A stretch of DNA of 44,943 nt from Candidatus Uhrbacteria bacterium (GCA_018701105.1 JABIWD010000050.1:1-44943), one strand, 5' to 3'. Counted from the stretch's first letter, positions 17,213-25,628 are shown. Notes: a model not told the origin generated them from the sequence alone. A program made the numbers and translations.

Positions 17213-18016
17213 ATGAAAACAGACATCAAAATCATCTCATGGAACGTAAACGGTATTCGCGCCGTTATCCGCAAGGAAGCCTTTGCCCCCTTTATAAAGA
17301 AGCACGAGCCGGATATCCTTTGCCTGCAGGAAACAAAAGCAATGAAAGGGCAGGCCGTGATAGACCTTCCAGAGTATGAGGAAATCTGGAACTCGGCAGA
17401 ACGCAAGGGTTATGCTGGTACCGCGATATTTACAAAAATCAAACCCATAAAAGTTACCTTCAACTTACCTGACATAAAGGAAGGGGCGATGGAAGACTCG
17501 TTCGGTGACACTATGAAGGAAGGAAGAGTGATAACAGCCGAGTTCGAGAAGTACTTTCTTGTAACTGTTTACACTCCAAACTCAAAACGGTCTCTCGAAC
17601 GCCTACAGTATCGCCACGAGGTCTGGGATCCTGCTTTCTTGAAGCATATAAAGAAGCTTGAAAAGGAAAAGCCCGTGGTAATGTGCGGTGACCTTAACGT
17701 CGCACACAAAGAGATCGACCTCGCACGCCCTAAAGACAACAAAAAGAATGCAGGGTTCACGCCAGAGGAACGAGAGGGCTGTGACAACATCGTAAACCAC
17801 GGGTTCATCGACACATTCCGACTCAAGCACCCAGACGCAGAAGGCGAGTACTCATGGTGGAGCAATTTTCAAAACTCAAGAGCAAAGAATGTGGGGTGGA
17901 GGATAGATTATTTCTTTGCATCGAGTACGCTCGAGTCTAATGTGAGCGACGCGTACATCCTTCAAGAGGTGATGGGGTCGGATCACGCACCAGTTGGAGT
18001 TGAGTTGAAGATCTAA
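17213..18016 (+). CDS. xth: Exodeoxyribonuclease III (AP endonuclease)
   Basis: The 267-residue protein begins MKTDIKIISWNVNGIRAV and has DILCLQETKA, VYTPNSKRSLERLQYR, VVMCGDLNVAHKEIDLARPK, WWSNFQNSRAKNVGWRIDYFFAS and GSDHAPVGVEL. This is the complete exonuclease III/APE set: Glu in LQET, Asp and Asn in GDLN, and the terminal SDH. It cleaves DNA at abasic sites in base-excision repair. ATG 17213 follows a TATTCT hexamer by nine bases with no SD, consistent with leaderless initiation. Confidence 0.95.
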   Translation: MKTDIKIISWNVNGIRAVIRKEAFAPFIKKHEPDILCLQETKAMKGQAVIDLPEYEEIWNSAERKGYAGTAIFTKIKPIKVTFNLPDIKEGAMEDSFGDTMKEGRVITAEFEKYFLVTVYTPNSKRSLERLQYRHEVWDPAFLKHIKKLEKEKPVVMCGDLNVAHKEIDLARPKDNKKNAGFTPEEREGCDNIVNHGFIDTFRLKHPDAEGEYSWWSNFQNSRAKNVGWRIDYFFASSTLESNVSDAYILQEVMGSDHAPVGVELKI

Positions 18017-18020
18017 GTAC

Positions 18021-18049
18021 AAAAAAACACGCCATGAAGGCGTGTTTTT
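18021..18049. terminator. Bidirectional terminator between xth and the Smr gene
   Basis: AAAAAAACACGCC-atgaa-GGCGTGTTTTTG has A and T runs on either side of the stem. Confidence 0.9.
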
Positions 18050-18056
18050 GATTTAA

Positions 18057-18362
18057 CTACTTTCTCACAACGACAGCATGCGTCACTCCCGACGCACGAG
18101 ACCCAGGCGCAGCACGATACGCTTCCACATAGTCGTGAGTCTCCAGGTGAGCACGAACCGCTGCTCGCAATTTTCCAGTTCCATCGCCATGAACAATCCT
18201 AACCGACGCTTCACCCGCCATCATAGCCTCATCTATCACCGCATCAACCTCCCGCAAAGCCTCCGGCACGAACATCCCGTGTAGGTCCGCTGGTATGATG
18301 GCGTCATCAAGCTCGGCGGCGAGTAATATTGAGTCGAAGTCTTGCTTAGTTCGTTTTTTCAT
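18057..18362 (-). CDS. Stand-alone Smr-domain protein
   Basis: The 101-residue protein is essentially one Smr domain: ADLHGMFVPEALREVDAVIDEAMMAGEASVRIVHGDGTGKLRAAVRAHLE, with the L-D/x-L-H-G and H-G-x-G-T-G-x-L motifs. Smr domains nick or cleave DNA or RNA and also occur at the end of MutS2. No MutS2 is present here. TAAACT six bases before the ATG and the lack of an SD suggest a leaderless transcript. Confidence 0.85.
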   Translation of the reverse strand: MKKRTKQDFDSILLAAELDDAIIPADLHGMFVPEALREVDAVIDEAMMAGEASVRIVHGDGTGKLRAAVRAHLETHDYVEAYRAAPGSRASGVTHAVVVRK

Positions 18363-18441
18363 GACAGTAGTTTACCAAACAAACAAAAAACCCGACATCA
18401 TCGACACCGGTAGCGAAAAGGTGTCTCGTCGAGTTTCTTGC

Positions 18442-18517
18442 TGGGGCGGCTAACGGGAATCGAACCCGTAATACTGGTACCACAAACCAGTGTGATAACC
18501 GTTTCACCATAGCCGCC
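18442..18517 (-). tRNA. tRNA-His (anticodon GTG)
   Basis: The minus strand has an acceptor with the extra G at -1 opposite C73 (the tRNA-His hallmark) and an encoded CCA. The anticodon stem CTGGT/ACCAG encloses TTGTGGT, giving GTG, and the T loop is TTCGATT. Confidence 0.92.
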
Positions 18518-18574
18518 ATGGTTATGCGAAGGGATACTAGCATATATATGATCTTGTTTCAAGGGAGGCGTCAT

Positions 18575-18702
18575 ATTTATCATTTTCAATTTTGCAATTC
18601 GGCAATTTTCAATTTAATGTAGATCTTTTGTTGAATCTAGAAAACAATTAATAACTCTTCTATAAATTGCAAAATTGCCGAATTGCCGAATTGAAAATTT
18701 GT
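18575..18702. repeat. Inverted ATTGCCGA-type repeat
   Basis: AATTTTGCAATTCGGCAATT near 18588 recurs inverted as AATTGCAAAATTGCCGAATT near 18664, with an 8-base period ATTGCCGA. Related fragments occur at 25020 and 34480. It ends just before the exporter's promoter. Confidence 0.7.
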
Positions 18703-18711
18703 TTTTTCTGC

Positions 18712-18717
18712 TATAAT
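18712..18717 (+). promoter_or_regulatory. -10 box directing a leaderless start
   Basis: An extended -10 TGCTATAAT ends six bases (CCCCCC) before ATG 18724. A transcript from the normal start distance would begin at the ATG itself. Confidence 0.75.
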
Positions 18718-18723
18718 CCCCCC

Positions 18724-20493
18724 ATGACTGAACGGCAAAAAATCTGGGCGATGTTGAAGCCCTCATATGCGAAAGCGAAGTGGCCATATACGGCCTCTAT
18801 CTTTATTACTGTTCTCGTGTCGATCGCGCTCGTTCTTGAGCCTGTGGTCTATGGACGGATGGTAGATATCGTAATCAACGCCCTGACGATCAACGATACT
18901 TCACAACTCTTTCAAGATATAACGTTGCTACTCGCGGCGTGGATCGGAATCTTCCTCTTTAACACACTGTTCGGAATGCTGGCCCGCTACCTGAGCTGGT
19001 TCGGAACCAATAAAGCATCGGAAGACTTTGCGAACAAGTCGACATCGAACATGTTGCTCTGGAGCCAACAGAGATTTGCAAATATTCCAGCAGGAAAACT
19101 CATCCGCACTTTCGATGAAGCGTGGAGTGCGACTCACCGTGCGCCGGGAGCGTTCATGAACAACATTCTACCGACTTCATTCTCGTTCATCGCAGTGCTC
19201 GTGGTTGGACTCTACATTAACTGGCAGCTGACATTGGTTTCTCTCACCATGTTGCCGGTCGCTGTACTGATGGGTCTCTACTCATGGAAGCGTGCAGAGC
19301 CAAAGCAAAGAAAAGTGTTTAACGGATGGAGCGCGCTGTCACGACACATCGGAGAAACCGTTAACAATGTAACGACGATCCAGAACTACGCGCAGGAGGG
19401 ACAGAGAGAGCAGGGTCTGTCGAAGAAAATGCACAAGGTAATTAAGAACCAACTCAACCTAAATGTTTTCTGGGCGATCTTTCACAGCATAGGAAGCTCG
19501 CTCAACCTCATAGGTCGAGTGATCGTCTTCCTTGCCGGTGTATACCTTGTATCAAACGGAACGATTACGCTTGGAGTCCTCATTACGTTCCTCGGACTCA
19601 TTACATTCCTCCTTTCACCGGTACAATACGTGATTGCCGACGCTCTCCCACAGCTTTCAAAGAACTGGGCGGCGTTCCAAGCTATTGCTGAACTACAAAG
19701 TGTGGAGAACGATGTGCAAGAAGCGGAGGATGCTATTGAGATGACGAGCGTTGTAGGTGACATTGAACTCAACAACATCCACTTCAACTATCAGGACCAG
19801 ACAAAGCCAACGTTAAAAGGACTCGACCTCAGAATTCCGGATGGAAGCAGCTGTGCGTTGGTTGGACCAAGTGGTGCAGGAAAGACGACGCTGATCAAAT
19901 TGATGAACCGAGCGGTAGACGCAACGAAAGGCGAGGTGCTGCTCGACGGTAAAAACATCAAGCGCTACAAGCTCAAGTCGCTGCGGTCAAAGATAGGCGT
20001 CGTCTCCCAAGACACACTCCTATTCCACGACACGGTAATGAACAACATCAGGTTTGTGAGACCAAGCGCTACAAGAGACGAGGTTATTGAAGCTTGTAGA
20101 CGAGCTGAGGCTCACACGTTCATAAACGCGCTCCCAAAAAAGTACCGATCAATCGTCGGAGAGCGTGGTGTGAAGTTGTCAGGAGGGGAGAGACAAAGAA
20201 TCGCACTCGCTCGCATCTTCTTGGCAGATCCTCCGATACTTGTGCTGGATGAATCGACAAGTGCGCTTGATTCTGAGACCGAGCACAAGCTACAGGCGAC
20301 GTTGCGGAAGGTCATGAAAGGACGAACGACGATCTTGATCGCACATAGGTTGTCTACGATATACCTTGCAGATCAGATAGTCGTGATGAAGGATGGAAAG
20401 ATCGCAGACAGAGGAACGCACGCAGAGCTCATGAAGAAAGGTGGACTCTACGACAGGCTTTGGAACCTTCAAGCTGGTGGATATATAAAATAG
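18724..20493 (+). CDS. ABC exporter half-transporter (MsbA/MDR-like)
   Basis: The 589-residue protein has six membrane segments in residues 20-300 (for example ASIFITVLVSIALVLEPVVYG, LLLAAWIGIFLFNTLFGML, FIAVLVVGLYI, VIVFLAGVYLVS), then an ATPase domain. The ATPase carries Walker A GPSGAGKTT (381-389), signature LSGGERQRIAL (485 on), Walker B ILVLDEST and H-loop IAHRLST. It exports a lipid, peptide or drug; the substrate is unknown. There is no partner half-transporter next to it, so it probably forms a homodimer. Its start is leaderless, and its stop codon lies in the terminator stem. Confidence 0.93.
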   Translation: MTERQKIWAMLKPSYAKAKWPYTASIFITVLVSIALVLEPVVYGRMVDIVINALTINDTSQLFQDITLLLAAWIGIFLFNTLFGMLARYLSWFGTNKASEDFANKSTSNMLLWSQQRFANIPAGKLIRTFDEAWSATHRAPGAFMNNILPTSFSFIAVLVVGLYINWQLTLVSLTMLPVAVLMGLYSWKRAEPKQRKVFNGWSALSRHIGETVNNVTTIQNYAQEGQREQGLSKKMHKVIKNQLNLNVFWAIFHSIGSSLNLIGRVIVFLAGVYLVSNGTITLGVLITFLGLITFLLSPVQYVIADALPQLSKNWAAFQAIAELQSVENDVQEAEDAIEMTSVVGDIELNNIHFNYQDQTKPTLKGLDLRIPDGSSCALVGPSGAGKTTLIKLMNRAVDATKGEVLLDGKNIKRYKLKSLRSKIGVVSQDTLLFHDTVMNNIRFVRPSATRDEVIEACRRAEAHTFINALPKKYRSIVGERGVKLSGGERQRIALARIFLADPPILVLDESTSALDSETEHKLQATLRKVMKGRTTILIAHRLSTIYLADQIVVMKDGKIADRGTHAELMKKGGLYDRLWNLQAGGYIK

Positions 20494-20518
20494 AGCGCTT
20501 TACGGCGTTCTATTTTTG
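20486..20518 (+). terminator. Terminator overlapping the exporter stop codon
   Basis: AAAATAGAGCGC-tttac-GGCGTTCTATTTTT; the TAG stop is inside the 5' arm. Confidence 0.8.
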
Positions 20519-20548
20519 TATTAAGGTTTGATTCAGACGGGAGGGAAT

Positions 20549-21076
20549 ATGTTCATTAGAGCATTCGTACATGAGGATTGCCCAAGCGCAATAGTTCGAT
20601 GGCTGAAAGTCGTGAGGGTCAGGTTCCTGACGCTCGATGGTGAGGAAGAGCACGGTCGGATAGTACTGGATCGTCGTCTGGCAGCTGACGTGGAGAATGT
20701 CTTCGAGCTGGCGTTCAGGCTCAGGTACCCGATCCACAGCGTTGTTCCGATCAACGTGTACGACTGGGACGATGACTTGTCCATGTCGGCGAACAACAGT
20801 TCCGGTCACAACTACCGGTTCATTGCCGGAACGACCGAGCTGTCGTTTCATGCGTACGGCATGGCGATCGACATCAACCCGCTGTGGAACCCCATGGTTC
20901 TGCACGGCAAGATGTTCCCGGCATGTGGAATCCAGAATCCGGATCATCCCGGAACGCTGACCGCTGACCACCCGATCGTTCTGCGCTTCAAGGAACTCGG
21001 CTGGACCTGTGGAATCGACTGGCAAGAGCCCTTCGACCCGCACCACTTCCAGAAAGACGTCCGTGCCGCCATCTAG
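20549..21076 (+). CDS. M15-family D-Ala-D-Ala carboxypeptidase/endopeptidase-like protein
   Basis: The 175-residue protein has SFHAYGMAIDINPLWNP (His101 and Asp108) and FKELGWTCGIDWQEPFDPHHFQ (Asp163, His166). This is the zinc-binding H-x6-D...H pattern of M15 peptidases, which cut peptidoglycan peptides. There is no signal peptide in the sequence, so export or lytic release is not explained. ATG 20549 has GGGAGGG five bases upstream. Codon use is GC-rich relative to the flanking genes. It could be a phage-type endolysin remnant or a cell-wall hydrolase. Confidence 0.8.
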   Translation: MFIRAFVHEDCPSAIVRWLKVVRVRFLTLDGEEEHGRIVLDRRLAADVENVFELAFRLRYPIHSVVPINVYDWDDDLSMSANNSSGHNYRFIAGTTELSFHAYGMAIDINPLWNPMVLHGKMFPACGIQNPDHPGTLTADHPIVLRFKELGWTCGIDWQEPFDPHHFQKDVRAAI

Positions 21077-21090
21077 GCGGTGCTTTTTTT
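21066..21090 (+). terminator. Terminator enclosing the M15 gene stop codon
   Basis: CCGCC-atcta-GGCGG followed by TGC and a run of seven T; the TAG stop lies at the loop and stem edge. Confidence 0.85.
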
Positions 21091-21104
21091 GATACAATGG
21101 TGTC

Positions 21105-22886
21105 ATGAATGGAAGACTAAGAAAACGAGAAGGTCACGAGCTGGCTCCAGAGGTGATCGTTCCACAAATAAGCACCGAAGCGCCAGAAGATCCACCGGAA
21201 TCTTACAAAGAAAAACGTGAGCGGCTTTTAGATGTGTTAAGCGCAAGAGTTGAGATTTTCGAAGGTGTATATGCAGACATCATGGCGCTGGAGCCTGACA
21301 TGAGCTCTCTCACATCTCACTTTCACTTTGATGAGCTCGTAGAAAAGTGGACCGCACAATTTCCAGAAGCAGCACGTAAGACTCTTGAACGAGCCGCAGT
21401 TGCAAAAATAGAAAACTTGCCCACCAATCCCTTAGACCCTGATTTCGATCCCATTGCAAATGACGCAGAGGCCACGGCTCTCCAGTCTGTCAGAGAACTG
21501 ATCATGACCATGAGGAGGAAATATGCAGTCGTAGATGCTATGCGTATAAAACCGGAACATCTGCAAGCATCAGTAGACAGGTACCTCAAACACCACAAAT
21601 TAAACCGTACTGACCTGGTTCGCATAGACGTGAATACTACCGATGTCTCACTCGTTTTCTCAGAAGAAGTGGTTCTGCTCAACAGAAAAGATGTTGGAGG
21701 GTTTCACGCCAATGACTCGGTCTTCCTTGTTACAAAAGATTTCGGAGTACACACGGCCAACGTTGTTAGGCACGAGCGGATACACAATGTGATGGATGGA
21801 GTTAAACCTATTTCAGACAGAACCCTAGAACCCAAGAAACATTTTCAAGATCTCGCGCGGCAATCTCCAGATAGTCACATTCAAATTGATCAAGAAACGC
21901 GTGACCATTACGCACTAAAAGAACTTAACCCCATAGAGCTTTTTGATTCTCTTCATGAAGAGATCCTTGCTGAACTTGAAATCGCAGAACGTAAAGATTT
22001 CAATCGGTGGTGGCACACTGTCCCCAATGAGCACGGTGTTATCCAGGCAGACCTTTCGACGGCTCAAAGATACGTTAACGAGTTTGTTGAGTTTGCAGAA
22101 GAAAAAGCAGCGGCAGGTCCAAGAAAAACTCAAGCAATGCAGGACCAGTGGCAAACTGTCGCAGACGGTTTCAAATCACGGTGGAATAAAATGGTTTCAA
22201 ATCTTGTAGAAACAACTACGGCAGCCAGAGGCGTTGGCCCTGACGCGACCGAGTTCGTGCATATGGCATTCGTTGCGCTAAAGCCAAGTCAGTACAGACA
22301 CGTCAATAAACTTCTGGAACGCAAGTACGGGAAGGAGGTAATAGATGCGGGGCGGGTAATTGCGAGCATCAACAACGGCCAGCCTCAGTCACTCCCCGAA
22401 TTAAACAATGCGTTCATAACTCTGAACTTAACACCGGATGAAGATCAGAGAAAAGCTGTTCACAACGAGGCGATGTACCAGGCACAGCACGCATCGGCCC
22501 TACCTGACACAGATAGCGTGAGGAAGTTACTGCAGGACACGGATGAGATCTACGCCACTATGGGCATAGAACCACTGGCTGAAATCAGCATTGTAGCAAT
22601 ATGGAGTGACTACCTCTACGAGCGGGTAGTCTCGGTCGGCTTCGATGACGAAGTCCTTGACCCAGCGTTACTCGATGTAGACATGTCAGAGAAGGATATA
22701 AAACAAGTTGTTACAGAGGCGCTGCAAGACGTTATCTTCCACGAGATGGCTGATCTAGAAACCCTTTCAGACCTCAGACACAAACCACTTTGGAAGATCG
22801 TCACTCACTACGGCCTCGAATATGTCGCAAAGCATTTATTTGCAGAACGGATGGCCATAGACGCAGAAGAAAAAGACGCCGCATAA
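21105..22886 (+). CDS. Large protein with HExxH zincin motif, probable metalloprotease
   Basis: The 593-residue, charged, mostly helical protein has no signal peptide. Residues 223-227 read HERIH, an HExxH zinc-binding motif, in a helix preceded by FGVHTANVVRHERIHNVMDG. A conserved-looking glutamate helix (SLHEEILAELE, near residue 283) could supply a third ligand, as in gluzincins. The rest is not recognised. It starts with TACAAT six bases before the ATG (leaderless), and its stop lies in its terminator hairpin. The protease function is inferred from the motif alone. Confidence 0.6.
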   Translation: MNGRLRKREGHELAPEVIVPQISTEAPEDPPESYKEKRERLLDVLSARVEIFEGVYADIMALEPDMSSLTSHFHFDELVEKWTAQFPEAARKTLERAAVAKIENLPTNPLDPDFDPIANDAEATALQSVRELIMTMRRKYAVVDAMRIKPEHLQASVDRYLKHHKLNRTDLVRIDVNTTDVSLVFSEEVVLLNRKDVGGFHANDSVFLVTKDFGVHTANVVRHERIHNVMDGVKPISDRTLEPKKHFQDLARQSPDSHIQIDQETRDHYALKELNPIELFDSLHEEILAELEIAERKDFNRWWHTVPNEHGVIQADLSTAQRYVNEFVEFAEEKAAAGPRKTQAMQDQWQTVADGFKSRWNKMVSNLVETTTAARGVGPDATEFVHMAFVALKPSQYRHVNKLLERKYGKEVIDAGRVIASINNGQPQSLPELNNAFITLNLTPDEDQRKAVHNEAMYQAQHASALPDTDSVRKLLQDTDEIYATMGIEPLAEISIVAIWSDYLYERVVSVGFDDEVLDPALLDVDMSEKDIKQVVTEALQDVIFHEMADLETLSDLRHKPLWKIVTHYGLEYVAKHLFAERMAIDAEEKDAA

Positions 22887-22902
22887 AGCGACGTCTTTTC
22901 TA
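22866..22902 (+). terminator. Terminator enclosing the stop of the HExxH gene
   Basis: AAAAAGACG...CGTCTTTTCT stem with the TAA stop in the loop. It also faces the convergent slipin gene. Confidence 0.8.
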
Positions 22903-22914
22903 TTTCAAAACCTC

Positions 22915-23685
22915 TTACTTCTTTTTTACAATATCTCCCACCGCCTCAAACGCTCGCAGTATCTCCAGCGGTATCGCGAAGATAACTGTGTTTGACTGGT
23001 CAGACGACAAGTCGTTGAGCGTACTCAACGTTCGCAAGTGCAGCGCACCCGTTGTCTTGCTCAAAGTCTCGGCAGCAATCTGCAAGTTCTCCGCAGCCTG
23101 CACCTCACCCTCGGCCTTGATCACAACAGAACGTCGCTCTCGCTCGGCTTCAGCCTGCTTACCAATCACGCGCTTCATGTCTTCTGGAAGCGTGACGTCC
23201 TTTAGCTCCACATTGTCCACACTGATTCCCCATGGGTCAGTCAACGAGTCGACGATGTCCTTGATCTTTCTAGATGCCTGCTCACGATTCTGCAGCAACT
23301 CGTCCAACTCCATCTCTCCAACAACGTTTCGCATAGTTGTCTGAGCAAGCTGGCTCACAGCAAACCGGTAATTCTCAACTTCGATAACAGCCTTACCTGC
23401 ATCCTTCACCTTATAGTAGATAACGGCGTTGATGCGAGCAGAGATGTTGTCCTTCGTAATCGCTTCCTGGTCAGGCACGTCTACCGCCTTCACACGAATG
23501 TCGACTTTACGCATCGACTCGATGATAGGAAGAACGATTCTCCAACCTGGTTGCTTAGTTCCTACAAACTTTCCGAGACGAAACTTAACTCCTCGCTGAT
23601 ACTCGTTCACCTGACGGATCGAAATCAACAAAACGAAGATGACAACCGGCCCAAGTGAGAAAAACAATGTAAATATTGCTTCCAT
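22915..23685 (-). CDS. Slipin (SPFH/band 7 membrane protein)
   Basis: The 256-residue protein has an N-terminal membrane helix (AIFTLFFSLGPVVIFVLLISI), then RQVNEYQRGVKFRLGKFVGTKQPGWRIVLPIIESMRKVDIR. The whole band 7 domain follows, ending in the coiled-coil KQAEAERERRSVVIKAEGEVQAAENL, as in slipins and stomatin homologues. Such proteins form oligomeric rings at membranes and often pair with an NfeD protease; no NfeD gene is adjacent here. Confidence 0.9.
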   Translation of the reverse strand: MEAIFTLFFSLGPVVIFVLLISIRQVNEYQRGVKFRLGKFVGTKQPGWRIVLPIIESMRKVDIRVKAVDVPDQEAITKDNISARINAVIYYKVKDAGKAVIEVENYRFAVSQLAQTTMRNVVGEMELDELLQNREQASRKIKDIVDSLTDPWGISVDNVELKDVTLPEDMKRVIGKQAEAERERRSVVIKAEGEVQAAENLQIAAETLSKTTGALHLRTLSTLNDLSSDQSNTVIFAIPLEILRAFEAVGDIVKKK

Positions 23686-23728
23686 ATATAGATGTTAATG
23701 ATTGTCTAGATCCTAGCCCCTAGCGACC

Positions 23729-23767
23729 GTTGTGTCAATTGACACAACAAGCTTTTCCTGCTATATT
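23729..23767 (+). promoter_or_regulatory. Promoter with 20-bp palindrome over the -35
   Basis: TTGACA (23739-23744), a 17-base spacer and TATATT (23762-23767). The -35 lies inside the perfect palindrome GTTGTGTCAATTGACACAAC (23729-23748), which resembles an operator. Confidence 0.7.
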
Positions 23768-23773
23768 CCAGTG

Positions 23774-23895
23774 TGAGCGCAGCGAAATGGATGAGATTTG
23801 CGTGAAGGCCCGAGGAGCGAAGTAAGTAGTATCTTTATACTACGTCGAGCACCGCAGGGACTGAACGCAAAGGTCGCCATTTCGCCAGCGAACGC
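23774..23895 (+). ncRNA. Long hairpin leader upstream of tRNA-Arg
   Basis: About 55 bases pair with a near-complement: GCGAAATGG near 23780 with CCATTTCGC near 23877, TTTGCGT with ACGCAA, GTAGTAT with ATACTAC around a CTTT loop. The strand is transcribed from the palindromic promoter and runs into tRNA-Arg. No convincing protein is encoded. It may be a processed leader, an independent RNA or a recurrent structured repeat. Confidence 0.5.
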
Positions 23896-23972
23896 GCCTT
23901 GGTAGCTCAACTGGATAGAGCAGGAGGGTTCTAACCTCAAGGTTGCAGGTTCGAGTCCTGCCCGAGGCACCA
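23896..23972 (+). tRNA. tRNA-Arg (anticodon TCT)
   Basis: The acceptor GCCTTGG pairs with CCGAGGC. The D arm is GCTC/GAGC, the anticodon loop GTTCTAA gives TCT, the T loop is TTCGAGT, the discriminator is A and the CCA is encoded. It reads AGA. Confidence 0.93.
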
Positions 23973-24027
23973 CCGAGTTTAGGTCGATCGCTTATGCAAC
24001 ACCGGCGATCGAGATGAATTCGGTAGC

Positions 24028-24057
24028 AAAAAAATCAGCGCAAGCTGATTTTTCTGT
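24028..24057. terminator. Bidirectional terminator between tRNA-Arg and the xer gene
   Basis: AAAAAAATCAGC-gca-AGCTGATTTTTC with A and T runs. Confidence 0.85.
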
Positions 24058-24059
24058 TT

Positions 24060-24986
24060 CTACTTCTTCCTCTTCTTGTCGTGATGCTTTTTATGAATCT
24101 CTCGCAGATGTTTATTCGTAACGTGAGTGTAGATCTGCGTCGTAGTGATAGATGCGTGTCCGAGCATTGCCTGCACGGACCGAATGTCGGCTCCACCTCG
24201 CAACAGATCGGTAGCAAACGTATGACGCATAGTGTGCGGAGACACTTTCTTCGTGATCCCAGCCTTTCTTGTATGCTTGTCGACGATGCGCTGGATCGAT
24301 CGCGGCGTGAGATTAAGATCATCTCTCTTTCCCTTAGCGCGATCATGACTCACAAACATGTGCGGCGACATGTCCTGTCTCTTTTTCAAATATTTTTTCA
24401 CCGCATCCCGGGCTCGTTCACTCACGAACACGATTCGGTTCTTTCCACCTTTACCAAGCACTGTAAACTCATCGCGATCCAAGTTTACGCTCTCGATCTC
24501 AAGCCGCGCAAGCTCGGAAACTCGCAACCCAGTAGAGAACAGCATCTCCAGTATCGCCGAATCTCGCAAACTCACGAGGTTGTCACCACCCTTGAGTGGG
24601 GAATCGAGTAGTCGGAGCAACTCTTCCTCCTCTAGAAACTCAACCTGTCGCTCTGGATGCTTAGCAAGCTCGATCTTTTCCGGTGCGAGCGTCTTAATGT
24701 CACGCTTCGCCAAGTATTTTAGAAACGATCGTAGCGCAATCAAGTGATAGTTCTGCGTAGTAACCTTTGGAGCCTCTCCATCCCTTCCTTTTACATTACG
24801 ATTCATCCAAAGGCGGAACTTCCGCACCATCTCAAGCGTAATAGCGCCTGGTGCCGGATGTTTTGCCCAATCAAAGAAACGGCGAAGATAAAAATCATAG
24901 TTTCGCAGAGTCCGCTGGCTACGACCTTTCTCAATCTCGAGATGCTCGAGAAACTCAGTCAAAAGTTTTTCAATCTTGTTGACCAT
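24060..24986 (-). CDS. xerC: Xer-type tyrosine recombinase
   Basis: The 308-residue protein has an N-terminal SAM-like DNA-binding domain and a catalytic domain with R155 (TGLRVSEL), K182 (GKGGKNRIV), H251-x-x-R254 (HTMRHTF), H277 (LGHASITTTQIY) and Y286. These form the full tyrosine-recombinase set. It is the only Xer in the window; many Patescibacteria use a single XerH/XerC-like protein for chromosome dimer resolution. ATG 24986 follows TATAAT by six bases, a clear leaderless start, so the ATG at 25004 is rejected. The C-terminus is very lysine-rich. Confidence 0.92.
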   Translation of the reverse strand: MVNKIEKLLTEFLEHLEIEKGRSQRTLRNYDFYLRRFFDWAKHPAPGAITLEMVRKFRLWMNRNVKGRDGEAPKVTTQNYHLIALRSFLKYLAKRDIKTLAPEKIELAKHPERQVEFLEEEELLRLLDSPLKGGDNLVSLRDSAILEMLFSTGLRVSELARLEIESVNLDRDEFTVLGKGGKNRIVFVSERARDAVKKYLKKRQDMSPHMFVSHDRAKGKRDDLNLTPRSIQRIVDKHTRKAGITKKVSPHTMRHTFATDLLRGGADIRSVQAMLGHASITTTQIYTHVTNKHLREIHKKHHDKKRKK

Positions 24987-25012
24987 GCCGGTATTATACG
25001 CCACATGTGGTT

Positions 25013-25062
25013 AATTTCAAATGGGCAATTCGGCAAATTTCAAATGAATTAATCAATGTTCC
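25013..25062. repeat. ATTGCCGA-type repeat fragment
   Basis: TTTCAAATGGGCAATTCGGC followed by AAATTTCAAATGAATTAATC resembles the inverted repeat at 18575. It lies upstream of the xer gene's promoter. Confidence 0.5.
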
Positions 25063-25158
25063 AATGAACCAACGGGCACGGTGGTTGTCAGACGATTGAC
25101 GACCCCTCTGTTTTATAGTAAGAAATCAGAAGGAAACCCAGGACAGCCAGGAGAGTAC

Positions 25159-25530
25159 ATGAGTAGACTCCACGACAACAAGATCGACTTTCTCGCAGAG
25201 TTTCACAGTGAGGTGGCGCTTAGCCGTGCAGGTGCCGTGCTGAGACGGCTCACATTCGGGCACGAGTTCGGGTTCTCGGTCTCTCGGCTTCGGAAAGATG
25301 CGCTCCTGATCGATCCAGCGATCCTGATCAACCGCTTTGGGACGATCGACCTCGGCAGTACACGTGAGGGCTTCTCGTTCAGCTACGTGGACTGCGGCAT
25401 TGAGGTCATCATCGACGATGTCGGTGGGAGGAACAGACTTCGCTTCATCGTCAAGGATGGCGACAAGGTCGTTGCAGACATCATCAACAAGAACGCCCAG
25501 GGTCGACAGACCTGGGAGCACGTCACCTGA
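25159..25530 (+). CDS. Orphan protein of unknown function
   Basis: The 123-residue protein is not recognised. It is mixed alpha/beta (FSFSYVDCGIEVIIDDVGG, RLRFIVKDGDKVVADIINK) with no signal peptide or catalytic motif. ATG 25159 has AGGAGAG six bases upstream. A TTGACG hexamer lies at 25096. GC-ending codons are more frequent than in rpsO or the xer gene next door. A private terminator closes it. It fits the pattern of other small SD-led stand-alone genes in the window. Confidence 0.7.
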   Translation: MSRLHDNKIDFLAEFHSEVALSRAGAVLRRLTFGHEFGFSVSRLRKDALLIDPAILINRFGTIDLGSTREGFSFSYVDCGIEVIIDDVGGRNRLRFIVKDGDKVVADIINKNAQGRQTWEHVT

Positions 25531-25540
25531 CAACCACGCA

Positions 25541-25575
25541 CCGCGCCAGGACTCTGGCGCGGGCGTTTTATTTTC
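25541..25575 (+). terminator. Terminator of the 25159 orphan
   Basis: CGCGCC-aggactct-GGCGCG followed by GGCGTTTTATTTT. Confidence 0.8.
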
Positions 25576-25599
25576 GTTGCTGGTATCGACCCAGAATGG

Positions 25600-25628
25600 T
25601 TGACAAAAAACCCTCTTTCCTGTATATT
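25600..25628 (+). promoter_or_regulatory. Promoter of rpsO
   Basis: TTGACA (25600-25605), a 17-base spacer and TATATT (25623-25628), with about 75 bases of leader. S15 often binds its own leader, but no known structure can be confirmed by eye. Confidence 0.85.

Noticed and set aside
20549..21076. Prophage remnant based on the M15 peptidase
   Set aside because: No other phage gene lies nearby, and the gene is a stand-alone unit.
23761..23973. Minus-strand open frame (70 codons) with GLEPATLRLEPSCSIQLSYQG
   Set aside because: It is the antisense of tRNA-Arg and its leader hairpin. This peptide is a well-known false annotation opposite tRNA genes.
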